DNA of 64,000 bases from Eurosta solidaginis (lineage: Eukaryota; Arthropoda; Insecta; Diptera; Tephritidae): the NCBI RefSeq assembly GCF_040869045.1, contig NC_090322.1:168034672-168098671 (forward strand). The letters run 5' to 3'. Of this stretch, positions 45,240 through 56,568 are shown one piece after another. Positions within the stretch are counted from its first letter, which is position 1. Every line of letters starts with the position of its first letter. The translations under genes and the position numbers were made by a program. Under the pieces are notes generated by a model. The model saw only the letters and a list, made by a program, of their open reading frames with translations. It did no database searches and was not told the DNA's origin.

Positions 45240-46416
45240 TCAAAAACCAGGACCTATGTTATAAAATAACTCCGTCCTCTTGGCAAATACTAGAAGCTTC
45301 CTAGGACTTAAGCCACTTGCTGCTTCTAGATCTGACAGCTGTATCACTCCTAATAGCTGGAGTCTTAGCCTGGCAAGTGCAGGGCACGAGCACAGAACGT
45401 GCTCGATCGTTTCCTCCTCCAACCCGCACTTCCTATATCTGCTATCACTGACCAAGTCTAGTTTAAAGGCATGTGACGCCAGAAGGCAGTGTCCAGTCAG
45501 AATACCCGTCATGAGTCTACAGTCCTCCCTTTTTAATGAGAGGACCAACTGTGTTAGTCTAAGATTGTAAGACCTACACATAATCTTCGACACTTTACAG
45601 CCCCGCGCTTGAACCCAGTCCTTTCCCGCTTGGTCGATCATGTGCACCTCTCGCCTTCGCTTAATCTCGTCCAATCTAATTGGGACATCTACGGAGCAAG
45701 CTTCAAGGAATGCGCCCTTTTTAGCTAGTTCTTCCGCTTTTTCATTCCCATCTATTCCCATATGCCCTGGGACCCAATATAGATGTATGCTTCTCCCTGC
45801 CCCGATTCTCTTCAGAGACTGCTTACACTCTAACACGCATTTAGATGCTGTGCTATGCGAGATTATTGCCTTAATTGCTGCTTGACTGTCAATATAAAAG
45901 TTAACATGGTTGCAGCTTAAGCTATTCCCTTCCAGGGTTTCTACTGCTTTGGTTACGGCTAATATTTCCGCTTGGAAAACGCTACAGTAATCCGGCAGCC
46001 TGTAGGATCGCTTATTTCCGGATCAGCGCAGTATACCGCAGACCCTACTCCTTCCACTACTTTGGAACCATCGGTGTACACATGTATCGCCTCGTCCGCC
46101 ATTTGCGCACCCTTGCGCCAACCGTCCACCTCTATTGTGGCCTTAAGATCTCCCTCGAAGCGCAGATAGGGAATCATGTAGTCTGTTCGTCTTGTGATTG
46201 ATGACGCTATACTACTATGGCCATATGGTCGGCGCTCAAGCTGCCCCGAAGCACCGAGCCTGGTTGCGGTCGTTAACGCTTTGTTCTTTGCTACCAGGTC
46301 TACAGGTGGGATGTGCAAAATGGCATACAGTGCAGCCGTCGGGGTTGTTTTCAGGGCTCCCGTAATGCTAAGCATCGATAGTCTGCATACGCCCTCTAAT
46401 TTTTTGAGGTATGTTG
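45240..46416 (-). pseudogene. L1 LINE C-terminal part: RNase H and Cys/His tail
   Basis: The minus strand continues the pol gene after E copy 6. TTYLKKLEGVCRLSMLSITG and ALKTTPTAALYAILHIPPVD form the RT connection. RNase H follows, with VYTDGSKV, then FQAEILAVTKAV and FYIDSQAAIKAI (acidic D, E, D residues) and HLYWVPGHMGIDGNEKAEEL. The tail has YRKCGLEEETIEHVLCSCP, the C-x2-C/H-C type zinc motif of these LINEs. A frameshift near 46015 separates the first part (46416-46015) from the rest. It ends at the stop at 45240. Confidence 0.88.
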
Positions 46417-49400
46417 TTATACTCAGTTGAGCAGAGCTCACAGAGTATATTAAGTTTGATTGGATAACGGTTGGTTGTACATATATTAAGGAATCGAGAT
46501 AGATATAGACTTCCATATATCAAAATAATCAGGATCGAAAAAAAATTTGATTGAGCCATGTCCGTCCGTCCGTCCGTCCGTCCTTCCGTCCGTCCGTCCG
46601 TTAACACGATAACTTGAGTAAATTTTGAGGTAACTTGATGAAATTTGGTACGTAGGTTCCTGAGCACTCATCTCAGATCGCTATTTAAAATGAACGATAT
46701 CGGACTATAACCACGCCCACTTTTTCGATATCGAAAATTTCGTAAAACCGAAAAAGTGCGATAATTCATTACCAAAGACAGATAAAGCGACGAAACTTGG
46801 TAGATGAGTTGGATTTATGACGCAGAATAGAAAATTAGTAAAAGGTTGGACAATGGGCGTGGCACCGCCCACTTTTAAAAGAAGGTATTTTATAATGTTT
46901 GCAAGCTGTAATTTGTCAGTCGTTGGAGATATCATGATGAAATTTGGCAGGGACGTTACTCCTATTACTATATGTACGCCTAATAAAAATTAGCAAAATC
47001 GGAGAAGGACCACGTCCACTTTTAAAAAAAATTTTTTTTTAAAGTAAAATTTTAACAAAAAATTTAATATCTTTACAGTATATAAGTAAATTATGTCAAC
47101 ATTCAACTCCAGTAATGACATGGTGCAACAAAATACAAAAATAAAAGAAAATTTCAAAATGGGCGTGGCTCCGCCCTTTTTCATTTAATTTTTCTAGGAC
47201 ACTTTTAACGCCATAAGTCGAACAAAAATTAACCAATCCTTTTGAAATTTGGTAGGTGTATAGATTTTATGATGTTAACTGTTTTCTGTGAAAACGGGCG
47301 AAATCGGTTTATGCCACGCCCAGTTTTATACACAGTCGTTCGTCTGACTTTGCGCATGGCCGTTAACACGATAACTTGAGCAAAAATCGACATATCTTTA
47401 ATGAACTTAGTTCACGTACTTACTTGAACTCACTTTATTTTGGTATGAAAAATGAACGAAATCCGACAATGACCACGCCCACTTTTTCGATATCGAAAAT
47501 TACGAAAAATGAAAAAAAATGCCATAATTCTATACCAAATACGAAAAAAGGGATGAAACATGGTGAGGTAATTGGATTGGTTTATTGACACGAAATATAA
47601 CTTTAGAAAAAACTTTATAAAATGGTTGTGACACCTACCATATTAAGTAGAAGAAAATGAAAAAGTTCCGCAGGGCGAAATAAAAAACCCTTAAAATCTT
47701 GGCAGGTATTACATATATAAATAAATTAGCGGTATCCAACAGATGATGTTTGTGTCACAGGTCCACATTTTGGTCGCGATCTGGAAAACGCCTTCACATA
47801 TACAACTACCACCACTCCCTTTTAAAACTCTCATTAATACCTTTAATTTGATACCCATATCGTACAAACACATTCTAGAGTCACCCTGGTCCACCTTTAT
47901 GGCGATATTTAGAAACGGCGTCCACCTATAGAACTAAGGCCCACTCCCTTTTAAAATACTAATTAACACCTTTCTTTTGATACCCATATTGTACAAACAA
48001 ATTCTAGGGTCACCCCTGGTCCACCTTTGTGGCGATATCTCGAAACGGCGTCCACCTATGGAACTAAGGATTACTCCCTTTTAAAATACTCGTTAACACC
48101 TTTCTTTTGATACCCATATTGTACAAACAAATTCTAGGGTCACCCCTGGTCCACCTTTATGGCGATATCTCGAAACTGTGTCCACCTATGGAACTAAGGA
48201 TAACTCCCTTTTAAAATACTCATTAAACCTTTCATTTGATACCCATATCGTACAAACGCATTCTAGAGTCACCCCTGGTCCACCTTTATGGCGATATCTC
48301 GAAAAGGCGACCACCTATACAACTACCACCTCTCCCTTTTAAAACCCTCATTAATACCTTTAATTTGATACCCATATCGTACAAACAAATTCTAGGGTCA
48401 CACCTGGTCCACCTTTATGGCGTTATCTCGAAACGGTGTCCACCTCTGGAACTAAGCATCACTCCCTTTTAAAATACTCATTAACACCTTTCTTTCGATA
48501 CCCATATTGTACAAACAAATTCTAGGGTCACCCCTGGTCCACCTTTATGGCGATATCTCGAAACGGCGTCCACCTGTGGAACTAAGCATCACTCCCTTTT
48601 AAAATACTCATTAACACCTTTCTTTTGATACCAATATTGTACAAACAAATTCTAGGGTCACACCTGGTCCACCTTTGTGGCGATATCTCGAAACGGCGTC
48701 TACCTGTGGAACTAAGGATTACTCCCTTTTAAAATACTCATTAACACCTTTCATTTGATACCCATATCGTACAAACGCATTCTAGAGTCACCCCTGGTCC
48801 ACCTTTATGGCGATATCTCGAAAAGGCGACCACCTATACAACTACCACCACTCCCTTTTAAAACCCTCCTTAATACCTTTAATTTGATACCCATATCGTA
48901 CAAACAAATTCTAGGGTCACACCTGGTCCACCTTTATGGCGATATCTCGAAACGGCGTCCCCCTGTGGAACTAAGCATCACTCGCTTTTAAAATACTCAT
49001 TAACACCTTTCTTTTGATACCCATATTGTACAAACAAATTCTAGGGTCACCCCTGGTCCACCTTTATGGCGATATCTCGAAACGGCGTCCACCTATTGAA
49101 CTAAGGATTACTCTCTTTTAAAATACTCATTAACACCTTTCATTTGATACCCATATCGTACAAACGCATTCTAGAGTCACCCCTGGTCCACCTTTATGGC
49201 GATATCTCGAAAAGGCGACCACCTATACAACTACCACCACTCCCTTTTAAAACCCTCCTTAATACCTTTAATTTGATACCCATATCGTACAAACAAATTC
49301 TAGGGTCACACCTGGTCCACCTTTATGGCGATATCTCGAAACGGCGTCCACCTGTGGAACTAAGCATCACTCGCTTTTAAAATACTCATTAACACCTTTC

Positions 49401-50192
49401 TTTTGATACCCATATTGTACAAACAAACTCTAGGGTCACCCCTGGTCCACCTTTATGGCGGTATCTCGAAACGGCGTCCACCTATGGAACTAAGGATTAC
49501 TCCCTTTTAAAATACTCATTAACACCTTTCATTTGATACCCATATCGTACAAACGCATTCTAGAGTCAACCTGATCCACCTTTATGGCTATATCTCAAAA
49601 AGGCGACCACTTATACAACTACCACCACTCTCTTTTAAAACCCTCATTAATACCTTTAATTTGATACCCATATCGTACAAACAAATTCTAGGGTCACACC
49701 TGGTCCACCTTTATGGCGATATCTCGAAACGGCGTCCACCTGTGGAACTAAGCATCACTCCCTTTTAAAATACTCATTAACAATTTTCTTTTGATACCCA
49801 TATTGTACAAACAAATTCTAGGGTCACCCCTGGTCCACCTTTATGTCGATATCTCGAAACGGCGTCCACCTATGGAACTAGGGTTACTCCCTTTTAAAAT
49901 ACTCATTAACACCTTTCATTTGATACCCATATCGTACAAACGCATTCTAGAGTCAACCTGATCCACCTTTATGGCTATGTCCCTAAATGGCGTGCACCTA
50001 TAGAACTATGGCCCACTCCCTCATAAAATACTCTTTAATGCCTTTCATTTGATACACATGTCATACAAACACATTCCAGGGTTTCCCTCGGTTCATTTTC
50101 CTACATGGTTATTTTCCCTTATGTTGTCACCATAGCTCTCAACTGAGTATGTAATGTTCGGTTACACCCGAACTTAACCTTCCTTACTTGTT
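46417..50192 (-). mobile_element. E element copy 6, inserted in the LINE pol gene
   Basis: The left end is TTATACTCAGTTGAGCAGAG; the right end is GTTCGGTTACACCCGAAC followed by CCTTCCTTACTTGTT. A GTCC run lies at 46558-46602, the core at 46680-47730 and the minisatellite at about 47760-50070, around 17 units. Joining the two LINE flanks restores the reading ATQKTTYLKKLE with no obvious duplicated bases beyond at most CAA. The array shows a 3-unit higher-order repeat of about 389 bp. Confidence 0.85.
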
Positions 50193-51855
50193 TTTTGTGT
50201 GGCTTTCCACCAAACAAGAACTCCATAGTATAGAATAGGGCTTACAATCGCTGTAAAAACCCAATGAGAAAGAGAGGGCGATAGGCCCCACGTACATCCC
50301 AGCATTCTTTTACATGCATAGAGTGCCGTTGAGGCCTTCTTGACCATCTCCTCCACGTTGAGCTTCCATGACAGCTTACTGTCTAGGATGATTCCTAAAT
50401 ATTTTGTGCAAGGTTTTTCCTGTAAAGTCACCCCTCCTAACTTAGGCCTGGTCCAATTTGGGACCTTGTACCTCTTTGTAAACAAGACCATATCCGTCTT
50501 CTCCGCATTGACTTTCAACCCGACATTAGATGCCCAGGTATGAATATCGCGAAGCGCCCGATCCATCAAAGAACTAATCGTTGGAAGGCACTTTCCACTT
50601 ATGACAATTGCAACGTCATCTGCGTAAGCCGTAAGTTTTACGGGTCCCTCATCGAATTGCCTGAGCAGTTGGTTGATGACCAGCGTCCACAGCAGAGGTG
50701 ATAGCACCCCTCCCTGCGGCGTGCCCCTGTCCTCTGATTTCGTGGCCTCGTACAATCCCCATTTTGATGTAATCTTTCTGCAATTTAACATGCAGCCGAT
50801 CCATCTGATTAAGGCAGGATGTACTTTTATGTAATTAAGACCATCCATAATCGCCCATTTTGCAACATTATTGAAAGCCCCGGCAATGTCCAAGAAGACT
50901 CCTAGAGCATACTCCTTATATTCCAGGGATTTCTCTATGCTTATTACCACCCTATGCAATGCGGTGTCTACCGACTTGCCTTTGGTGTACGCATTCTGTG
51001 TTGTGGAGAGCAGCTTTTCATCCACGTTGGAATTTATGTACACATCTATCAGCCTCTCAAAGGTTTTGAGCAGAAATGATGTTAAGCTAATGGGTCTATA
51101 GTCTTTGGAATACATGTGACCGATCTTCCCCGCCTTTGGTAGAAAAGGTACACGAGCAGTTTTCCAAGAGTGCGGTACATGATTCAGTCGTATGCACCCA
51201 TCTAATATTATTTTAAGCCATTCCACGACCGCCCTACTTGAGACTTGTAGCATGTCCGGGAATATACCATCTGGGCCTGGCTATTTAAACTTAGAAAACG
51301 TCTTCACTGCCCACTCGATCTTGGTATCGGTCACCAAGCCCGGCACTACTAGCTCCGTGATCGAAGTGTGAGTGATGTCTGCTGGCTCCTCTAAACCGTC
51401 TCCCGATGGGAAATGTGTATCGAGAAGCACCTCAAGGGATTCCTCACTATTACGTGACCATTCCCCGTTCTCTTTCTTTATTAGTCCCTGGACTATGTTT
51501 CCCTTTGCTAGGACTTTTTTCAACCGTGCTGTTTCGCTGGAGCACTCTATGTCCGTACAGAAACTTTTCCATGAGTTTCTCTTCGCCCTGGTAATTTCGC
51601 GCTTGTAGATCCTCAGTAGATCCCTGTACTCGTCCCGACACGCTTCGCTTTCCGCGGCCTTTGCGAGCTTAAACATTTCTTTTACCTGTCTTCTTAGAAG
51701 ACTCAGCTCATTGCTCCACCATGGCGGCTTTGCTTTTCCTCTGAATCTTCTTAGAGGGCAAGCTTTGTTATACGCAGTCATAAGCGTCCTTGTTAGGAAT
51801 TCATTCGACTCCTCCAGTTCCTCTACATTAGCAACCTCTTTGGGTTGTCCCAGTC
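50193..51855 (-). pseudogene. L1 LINE reverse transcriptase, N-terminal part
   Basis: Minus-strand frame from 51855 inward: linker KAKPPWWSNELSLLRRQVKE, then ...TFSKFK, one in-frame TAG stop (51281-51283), and PGPDGIFPDM. Next come YRPISLTSFLLKTFERLID, QNAYTKGKSVDTALH, motif A FLDIAGAFNNV, motif B GTPQGGVLSPLLW and motif C LTAYADDVAIV, so the catalytic aspartates are intact. The frame runs to VLVWWKATQK, where E copy 6 cuts it. Without the stop and the insertion the protein would be close to complete for an R1/LOA-like pol C-terminal half. Confidence 0.9.
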
Positions 51856-51864
51856 TACCTTCTT

Positions 51865-52307
51865 ATAAAAGTGGGCGGTTTCACGCCCATTGTCCAAAAT
51901 TTTACTAATTTTCTATTGTGCGTCATAAAGTCAACCCATCTACCACGCTTCATCGCTTTTTCCATCTTTGGTAATGAATTATCGCACTTTTTCGGTTTTT
52001 CGAAATTTTCGATATCGAAAAAATGGGCGTGGTTATAGTCCGATATCGTTAATTTTAAATAGCGATCTGAGATGAGCGCCCAGGAATCTACATGCCAAAT
52101 TTCATCAAGATATCCCAAAATGTAATCAAATTATCGTATTAACGGACAGACGGACGGACGGACATGGCTCAATCAAATTTTTTTTGATACTGATGATTAT
52201 GATATATGGAAGTATATATCTATCTCGATTCCTTTATACCTGTACAACCAACCGTTATCCAATCAAAGTTAATATACTGTGTGTGCAAAGAATGCTGAGT
52301 ATAAAAA
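51865..52307 (+). mobile_element. E element copy 5, right part
   Basis: Continuing from the TACCTTCTT duplication, the text ATAAAAGTGGGCGGTTTCAC and the core palindrome TTTCGATATCGAAAA lead to a GGAC run (52146-52162) and the terminus GCTGAGTATAAAAA. Together with 43487-45133 it reconstructs one E copy of about 2.1 kb. Confidence 0.8.
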
Positions 52308-54359
52308 TGCTTCCAAGATGGATTAAATCACCTGAATATGTGCTTCTCAAACAAATTTCTCTTGGACTAGTTTTGAATCCGACTTCTCACTGGAATGAGC
52401 CGAGAATATGCCAAAGGAGCATCCCTGATGAAAATGTGGAACAAAATCCTGTGTTTTGTCAGGGATCATCTCGTCGGACCAGCTTTAAACACGTATTTTC
52501 ATTGCAACGAAACCAGAATATAGAAAGAGCAGAGCCACATATACTCCTTCGGAATCCATTCACGTAATCCAATGCCAGGTTAGGTTTGGTTAGATTAGGT
52601 AGCCGCTGCTGCAACTAGATGAAAGCACCCCACTTGAACACATTCCAATTCTAAAAATAAAATTCCATATTCCTAAATAAGACAACTTTAAACTCAAATA
52701 CTTCAGCACATCTTCACCGGTTTGCATAAATTACTCTTTGCACTCGACTGAACAAAACTATAGCGAACGTAGCTGTAAATTCAGAAACAATTGACCTCAT
52801 GGCTTCTTGAGAAAATATGTATAAAATGACTTTATAAACATTAAAGAAAAGCAAAATGGTCGTAACATCAGCATCGTTGACATTGTAGCCATTTTAAATT
52901 TTATTATTTCATATGGGCATAACTTATGTTTTATTTTGTGGTAATTTGAAGTGGTCATAAGGCCAATTGACGTTATGCCCGTTGACCTTATGTCATCTCT
53001 CTCATGCATTCGCATTGTTTTCACTTTATGTACAACACCGTAAGTACCCCAACCAATGACCCTTGAGAAGGAACACTAAAATATCTTCCACTTGTGCTTT
53101 TTCTTCCCCATCTGCTTTCAATGTTGTTCAAAGTTGAAGATGTTGCAATGGCCTAGTAGCATTATGCTAAGTGTAAGTGGAGAGCTCTTACTGTCATCAT
53201 GTCAGCATGGAGCCATCCGTGAAATTGCTGTGAACTTAATGTCTACAGTATTTAAGGTTTCTCGCTCAACTTGCTTGGATCCATATATAAATCTTATTGT
53301 CTTCACCACCTGTGCTCATATCCTGCCAAGATCTCTGCTGTGAAGGTTTGGCAGTCAATCCATAATAGGCTGGAATATCAAAGTGAAAACCACTCCATTC
53401 TTAAACACTAGGAAATTCCGGTTCATGCGTACAAACAGGTGTTGGGAATTTTTTGAGTTCTGTTTTTTTTTTTTTGTTTTTAATTTTTGCATTGCAGTTA
53501 CGAACAAACCCGCAAAAAGAGTTGTTTTGCCCAGTAATTAAAGTCAAGGTGAAGTTAAGTTGAACTGGCCGCGGAAACCTTACATTGATTAACAATGTTC
53601 ATAAAGTTAACAGAAGTTTGTTCGACTAAACTACTAAACTGAAGCACCAAGAAGAAGAACCTATGTTATTTAATATTTCTGTCCTCTTTTCAAATACCAA
53701 ATGTTTTTATAAGCTTTTATTTAGTTTCACTTGGCTGTTGTTTGTAATCAAATCTTGCAAGTTAAATTTGATACACTTCTCGGTGTTCGATTGAGCTAAA
53801 ATTTTGCACGCATGTATAACTCCAATGACAATGCAATATTGCTTTGCGAGAATTCGATAAATTAATCGATAACAGAGTTATCGGTAAAGATTTGTGCTCA
53901 CCTTGGCATAAAAGCCTAAGTCCGCAAGAACGCAGGTAACTTCGCTTTGTTTGTGTATGCAACGAACGTAGAAGTTAGGCTGTTATCGCTAAATGTTGCA
54001 TACTTTTCTGCGCACTTGATTTTGTTTTACAGATTTTTGGCGATGGAATTTTAGCTAAGCGAAAGTTGGAATTTTATTTTAAAACAGAGCAGAGATCTGC
54101 AATGAGTAGTTGTAAACTGAACGCGACATAAGCAAAGTCAAAATAAAATATGATTTTAAGTTAGTTATCACTCTAATCGAAGAACTTAACTGTTCAAAGT
54201 TGATTTCGAAGAAACCTTGTAATGTTGATGCATTAAAAGAAATGGATAGGATGAGAAACGTTACAAATAACTAAGTAAAGATTACATAGCTAATTTAATA
54301 AGGTATTTGTTTAACCGGCTTTAGTTCCAATTTTTAGTATTAAACCAACAAAATTGTTT
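52308..54359. other. Spacer with LINE 3' scraps and a dispersed repeat
   Basis: At 52575-52660 AGGTTAGGTTTGGTTAGATT followed by GGTAGCCGCTGC resembles the 3' ends of the L2/L3 LINEs. The stretch 52826-53005 is repeated at 58143-58330. At 53545-53720 GAACTGGCCGCGG and ACCTATGTTATTTAATA match the L1 LINE 3' end at 45150-45290. No host gene is supported. Confidence 0.45.
52826..53005 (+). repeat. Dispersed ~185-bp repeat, first copy
   Basis: It shares an ordered series of boxes with 58143-58330 in the same orientation: AAGCAAAATGGTCG, TTGACATTGTAGCCATTT, AAGGCCAATTGACGTTATG and GTTGACCTTATGTCA. It is non-coding and its class is unknown. Confidence 0.5.
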
Positions 54360-54480
54360 CTTCTTTAGTTTACCAATATATTTCGGTTACACACGGTAAC
54401 CGTCTTCAGAAACATAAAATTAAAATACAATTTACATAAAAAAATTAAACTAACATGAACATTTCTCTACATACATTATT

Positions 54481-54900
54481 TTACACGTCTTCGCTGTTTA
54501 ACGTGGAGTTAGTCACTGTCCGCATATTGTTTATCAAGTGTTTGTTGTAGCTTGCGCAGTTATCAATGTCCGTTTTGTAATTCATTCGTATGTTAGTCGG
54601 TGTGTTTAAAATATGAAGTACTTCTAAAGTCAATCTCTTATTATATTGTTTCTCTTCCTGAAGTATTGTTGTTTGGTTAAAGTTCGGAGAGTGGTTTTTC
54701 GTCGTACAGTGTGTCATAAGTGCTGTTTTATGGTGAGTTGTTTCGTGGCAATGTTTAAACTTTAAAGTCTGATTTATGTTGGGCTAGTCGAGTTTTTAAT
54801 TTGGCTTTGGTTGTGCCCACATATATATTATTGCATGATTCCATGTCATTCCCATTACATGGTATTTTATATATCACATTGCTTCTATCCGCCTGAGGTA
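54481..54900 (-). pseudogene. GIY-YIG endonuclease domain of the Penelope-like element
   Basis: In a shifted minus-strand frame just after the RT, NVIYKIPC (about 54885) and NNIYVGTTKAKLKTRLAQHK (about 54830) form the GIY-YIG-type core, here with the variant first motif VIY. A stop follows, then 54717-54481 in another frame reads MTHCTTKNHSPNFNQTTIL and EVLHILNTPTNIRMNYKTD, the usual C-terminal part. At least two frameshifts separate it from the RT. Confidence 0.75.
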
Positions 54901-56220
54901 CTTTAGATTTTGTTCTGTTGAATACATTTTTAATGTGTTAATTGGCTTGTGCGCTATTCTAACTTTTTCTTTATTATAACAAATCGAGTTTGCTAAGCGC
55001 TCTGATAAATTTGGTACATAAGATAATGATTTGAAAATTTCAGGTTTTTGTGATTCCCGTTGACTAGCTTGTGATGTACATCTTTTAATTAGGGTATTTG
55101 TAATAATTTCAGGAAAATCTTGACTTTTCAATAATACTTTGGCTTCCTCTTTGATCTCTTCGTGGTAAGCGTCATCTGGTATATTTAGCATACGTCGTAT
55201 ACAGCCTATTGCTGTATGCATTATCATCGTCTTTGGGTGTTTCGAATGAAATTTAATGATTCGTCCTGTAGATGTGGGTTTCTTATACCACTTCAACTTC
55301 AATTGGTTGCCTCGTCGAATAATAATTGAGTCAAGATATGGCAATTTTCCGTCGTCTTCGAGTTCCGTTGTGAACTTTATATGTTTGTTATAGGAATTTA
55401 ATGCGTCAAGTGTGTTTTGTACCTCATCTTCATTTATTATGGCGAATAGGTCGTCGACATACTTTGTGACTAATCTTGGTACTCTTGTTAACTTTTTCAT
55501 TGTATTCTCCAACAACTTCTCCATCATGATATCTGCAATCACTGGTGAGGTGGGTTATCCCATTGGCAACCCTTTCAGCTGGGTGTAAATTTTATCATTA
55601 AATTTGAAATATCGATTTTCTTCGATGCAAAATTTTAACATTTCTATAAACATTTTCTTTGGTAGTTTCGTATGCTTTTCTATTATCGTCCATTTTCTTA
55701 TTATGATGTCAAGTGCTAGTTGGGTTGGTATACTGCGAAACAGGGAAATTACGTCAAATGATATTACTCTTTCATCGTCATAGATATACGAGTTGTTTAT
55801 TTTTTGTTTGAAGTCTAGTGTATTTTTTATGTTATAACTCGAGTTTGCCGTGACGTTTTTTAAAATATCCGCTATATATTTGCACAGGTTGTGTGCTGGA
55901 GATTCGACGGCGGAACATATCGGCCTGAGTGGGGTTCCTTGCTTATGTGTTTTTGGAAGTCCATAAATCCATGGAGGTAGTGCCGTGGTTGTGGTGAGTT
56001 TATTTTTCCCGACTTTTGTGATTACATCCATTTTATACATTTTATCTACTATGTTATTATTTTTGCTTTGAAGCCTGGCTGTTGGGTCCTGTCTCTGAAT
56101 TCTGTACATTGTCAAGTCTTTTAATATATCATTCATTTTGTTTTCATAGTCATTTACATTCATTGCCACTGTTTGGTTTCCCTCGTCCGATGATAACACA
56201 CGAATATTTTTATTTTTCAC
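54874..56220 (-). pseudogene. Penelope-like reverse transcriptase with one internal stop
   Basis: The first segment (56220-55555) has LSSDEGNQTVAMNVNDYENK, ALPPWIYGLPKTHKQGTPLR and PICSAVESPAHNL, then RVISFDVISLFRSIP (motif A) and LKGLPMG. A single TAA follows (55552-55554), in a place where such proteins read LPMGSPxSPV. The next segment begins PTSPVIADIMMEKLLENTMK and contains the catalytic KYVDDLFAI and the Penelope-specific DDGKLPYLDSIIIRRG and KWYKKPTSTGRIIKFHSKHP. The first acidic residue of motif A and the two aspartates of YVDD are intact. Function is lost through the stop and the downstream frameshift. Confidence 0.88.
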
Positions 56221-56251
56221 TTATATAAACTTACTTATATTACTATACTTA

Positions 56252-56421
56252 TATTAAATCTTACAGTTTATATCACAGTCCTAATTGTTCTAATAAAAGC
56301 GTGTTAGATTGTGATAGCAAGAAAAGGAGGTCCTAAATGTTCTTAATTATACCACCATCAAAATTTAACACGCTTTTTATTAGAACAATTAGGACTGTGA
56401 TATAAACTGTAAGATTTAATA
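56252..56421. repeat. Near-perfect 55-bp inverted repeat (long hairpin)
   Basis: The left arm 56252-56306 and right arm 56366-56421 are reverse complements over the whole length, differing by one A in a run (AAAA against AAAAA). The spacer is 59 bp. The left arm starts TATTAAATCTTACAGTTTAT and ends AAAGCGTGTTA. It lies 30 bp upstream of the truncated 5' end of the Penelope-like element and may be an inverted terminal duplication of it or an independent foldback. Confidence 0.85.
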
Positions 56422-56568
56422 ATTTAGGTGTGAAGTTTTAATGTTAAAAATATATAATTATGTACAATATGGAATTTTTTGTCGCAGACGAAGAAGCCTA
56501 ATTACCGTTAAAGGTTACAATGAACTTATAAAGTGTTATATTTTTTTACAGTCAATTTATTTTTATAC

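Larger units (their letters stand above)
45134..51855 (-). mobile_element. RNase H-type LINE (family L1) inserted in E copy 5
   Basis: The insertion is flanked by a 9-bp duplication, TACCTTCTT at 45125-45133 and 51856-51864, exactly where uninterrupted E copies read TACCTTCTTTTAAAAGTGGG. The minus-strand 5' end (51855) is truncated just before the RT linker, so the endonuclease is missing. The 3' end is at 45134, with GAACTGGCCGGTCCATGAGG close by. The LINE is itself interrupted by E copy 6 at 46417-50192. Confidence 0.85.
54360..56225 (-). mobile_element. Penelope-like retroelement, 5'-truncated and decayed
   Basis: The minus strand carries a Penelope-type RT (56220-54874) followed by a GIY-YIG endonuclease region (about 54900-54760). 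Downstream, near 54400, lies CTGAAGACGGTTACCGTGTG plus TAACCGAAA, a hairpin motif typical of the 3' ends of such elements. One stop and two frameshifts interrupt the coding region. No flanking LTR-like repeat was identified with confidence. Confidence 0.8.

Noticed and set aside
48236..49380. Repeated 78-codon open frames of identical sequence on the plus strand
   Set aside because: They are the ~130-bp E minisatellite read in one frame; the repetition is of DNA units and no start, promoter or domain supports a protein.
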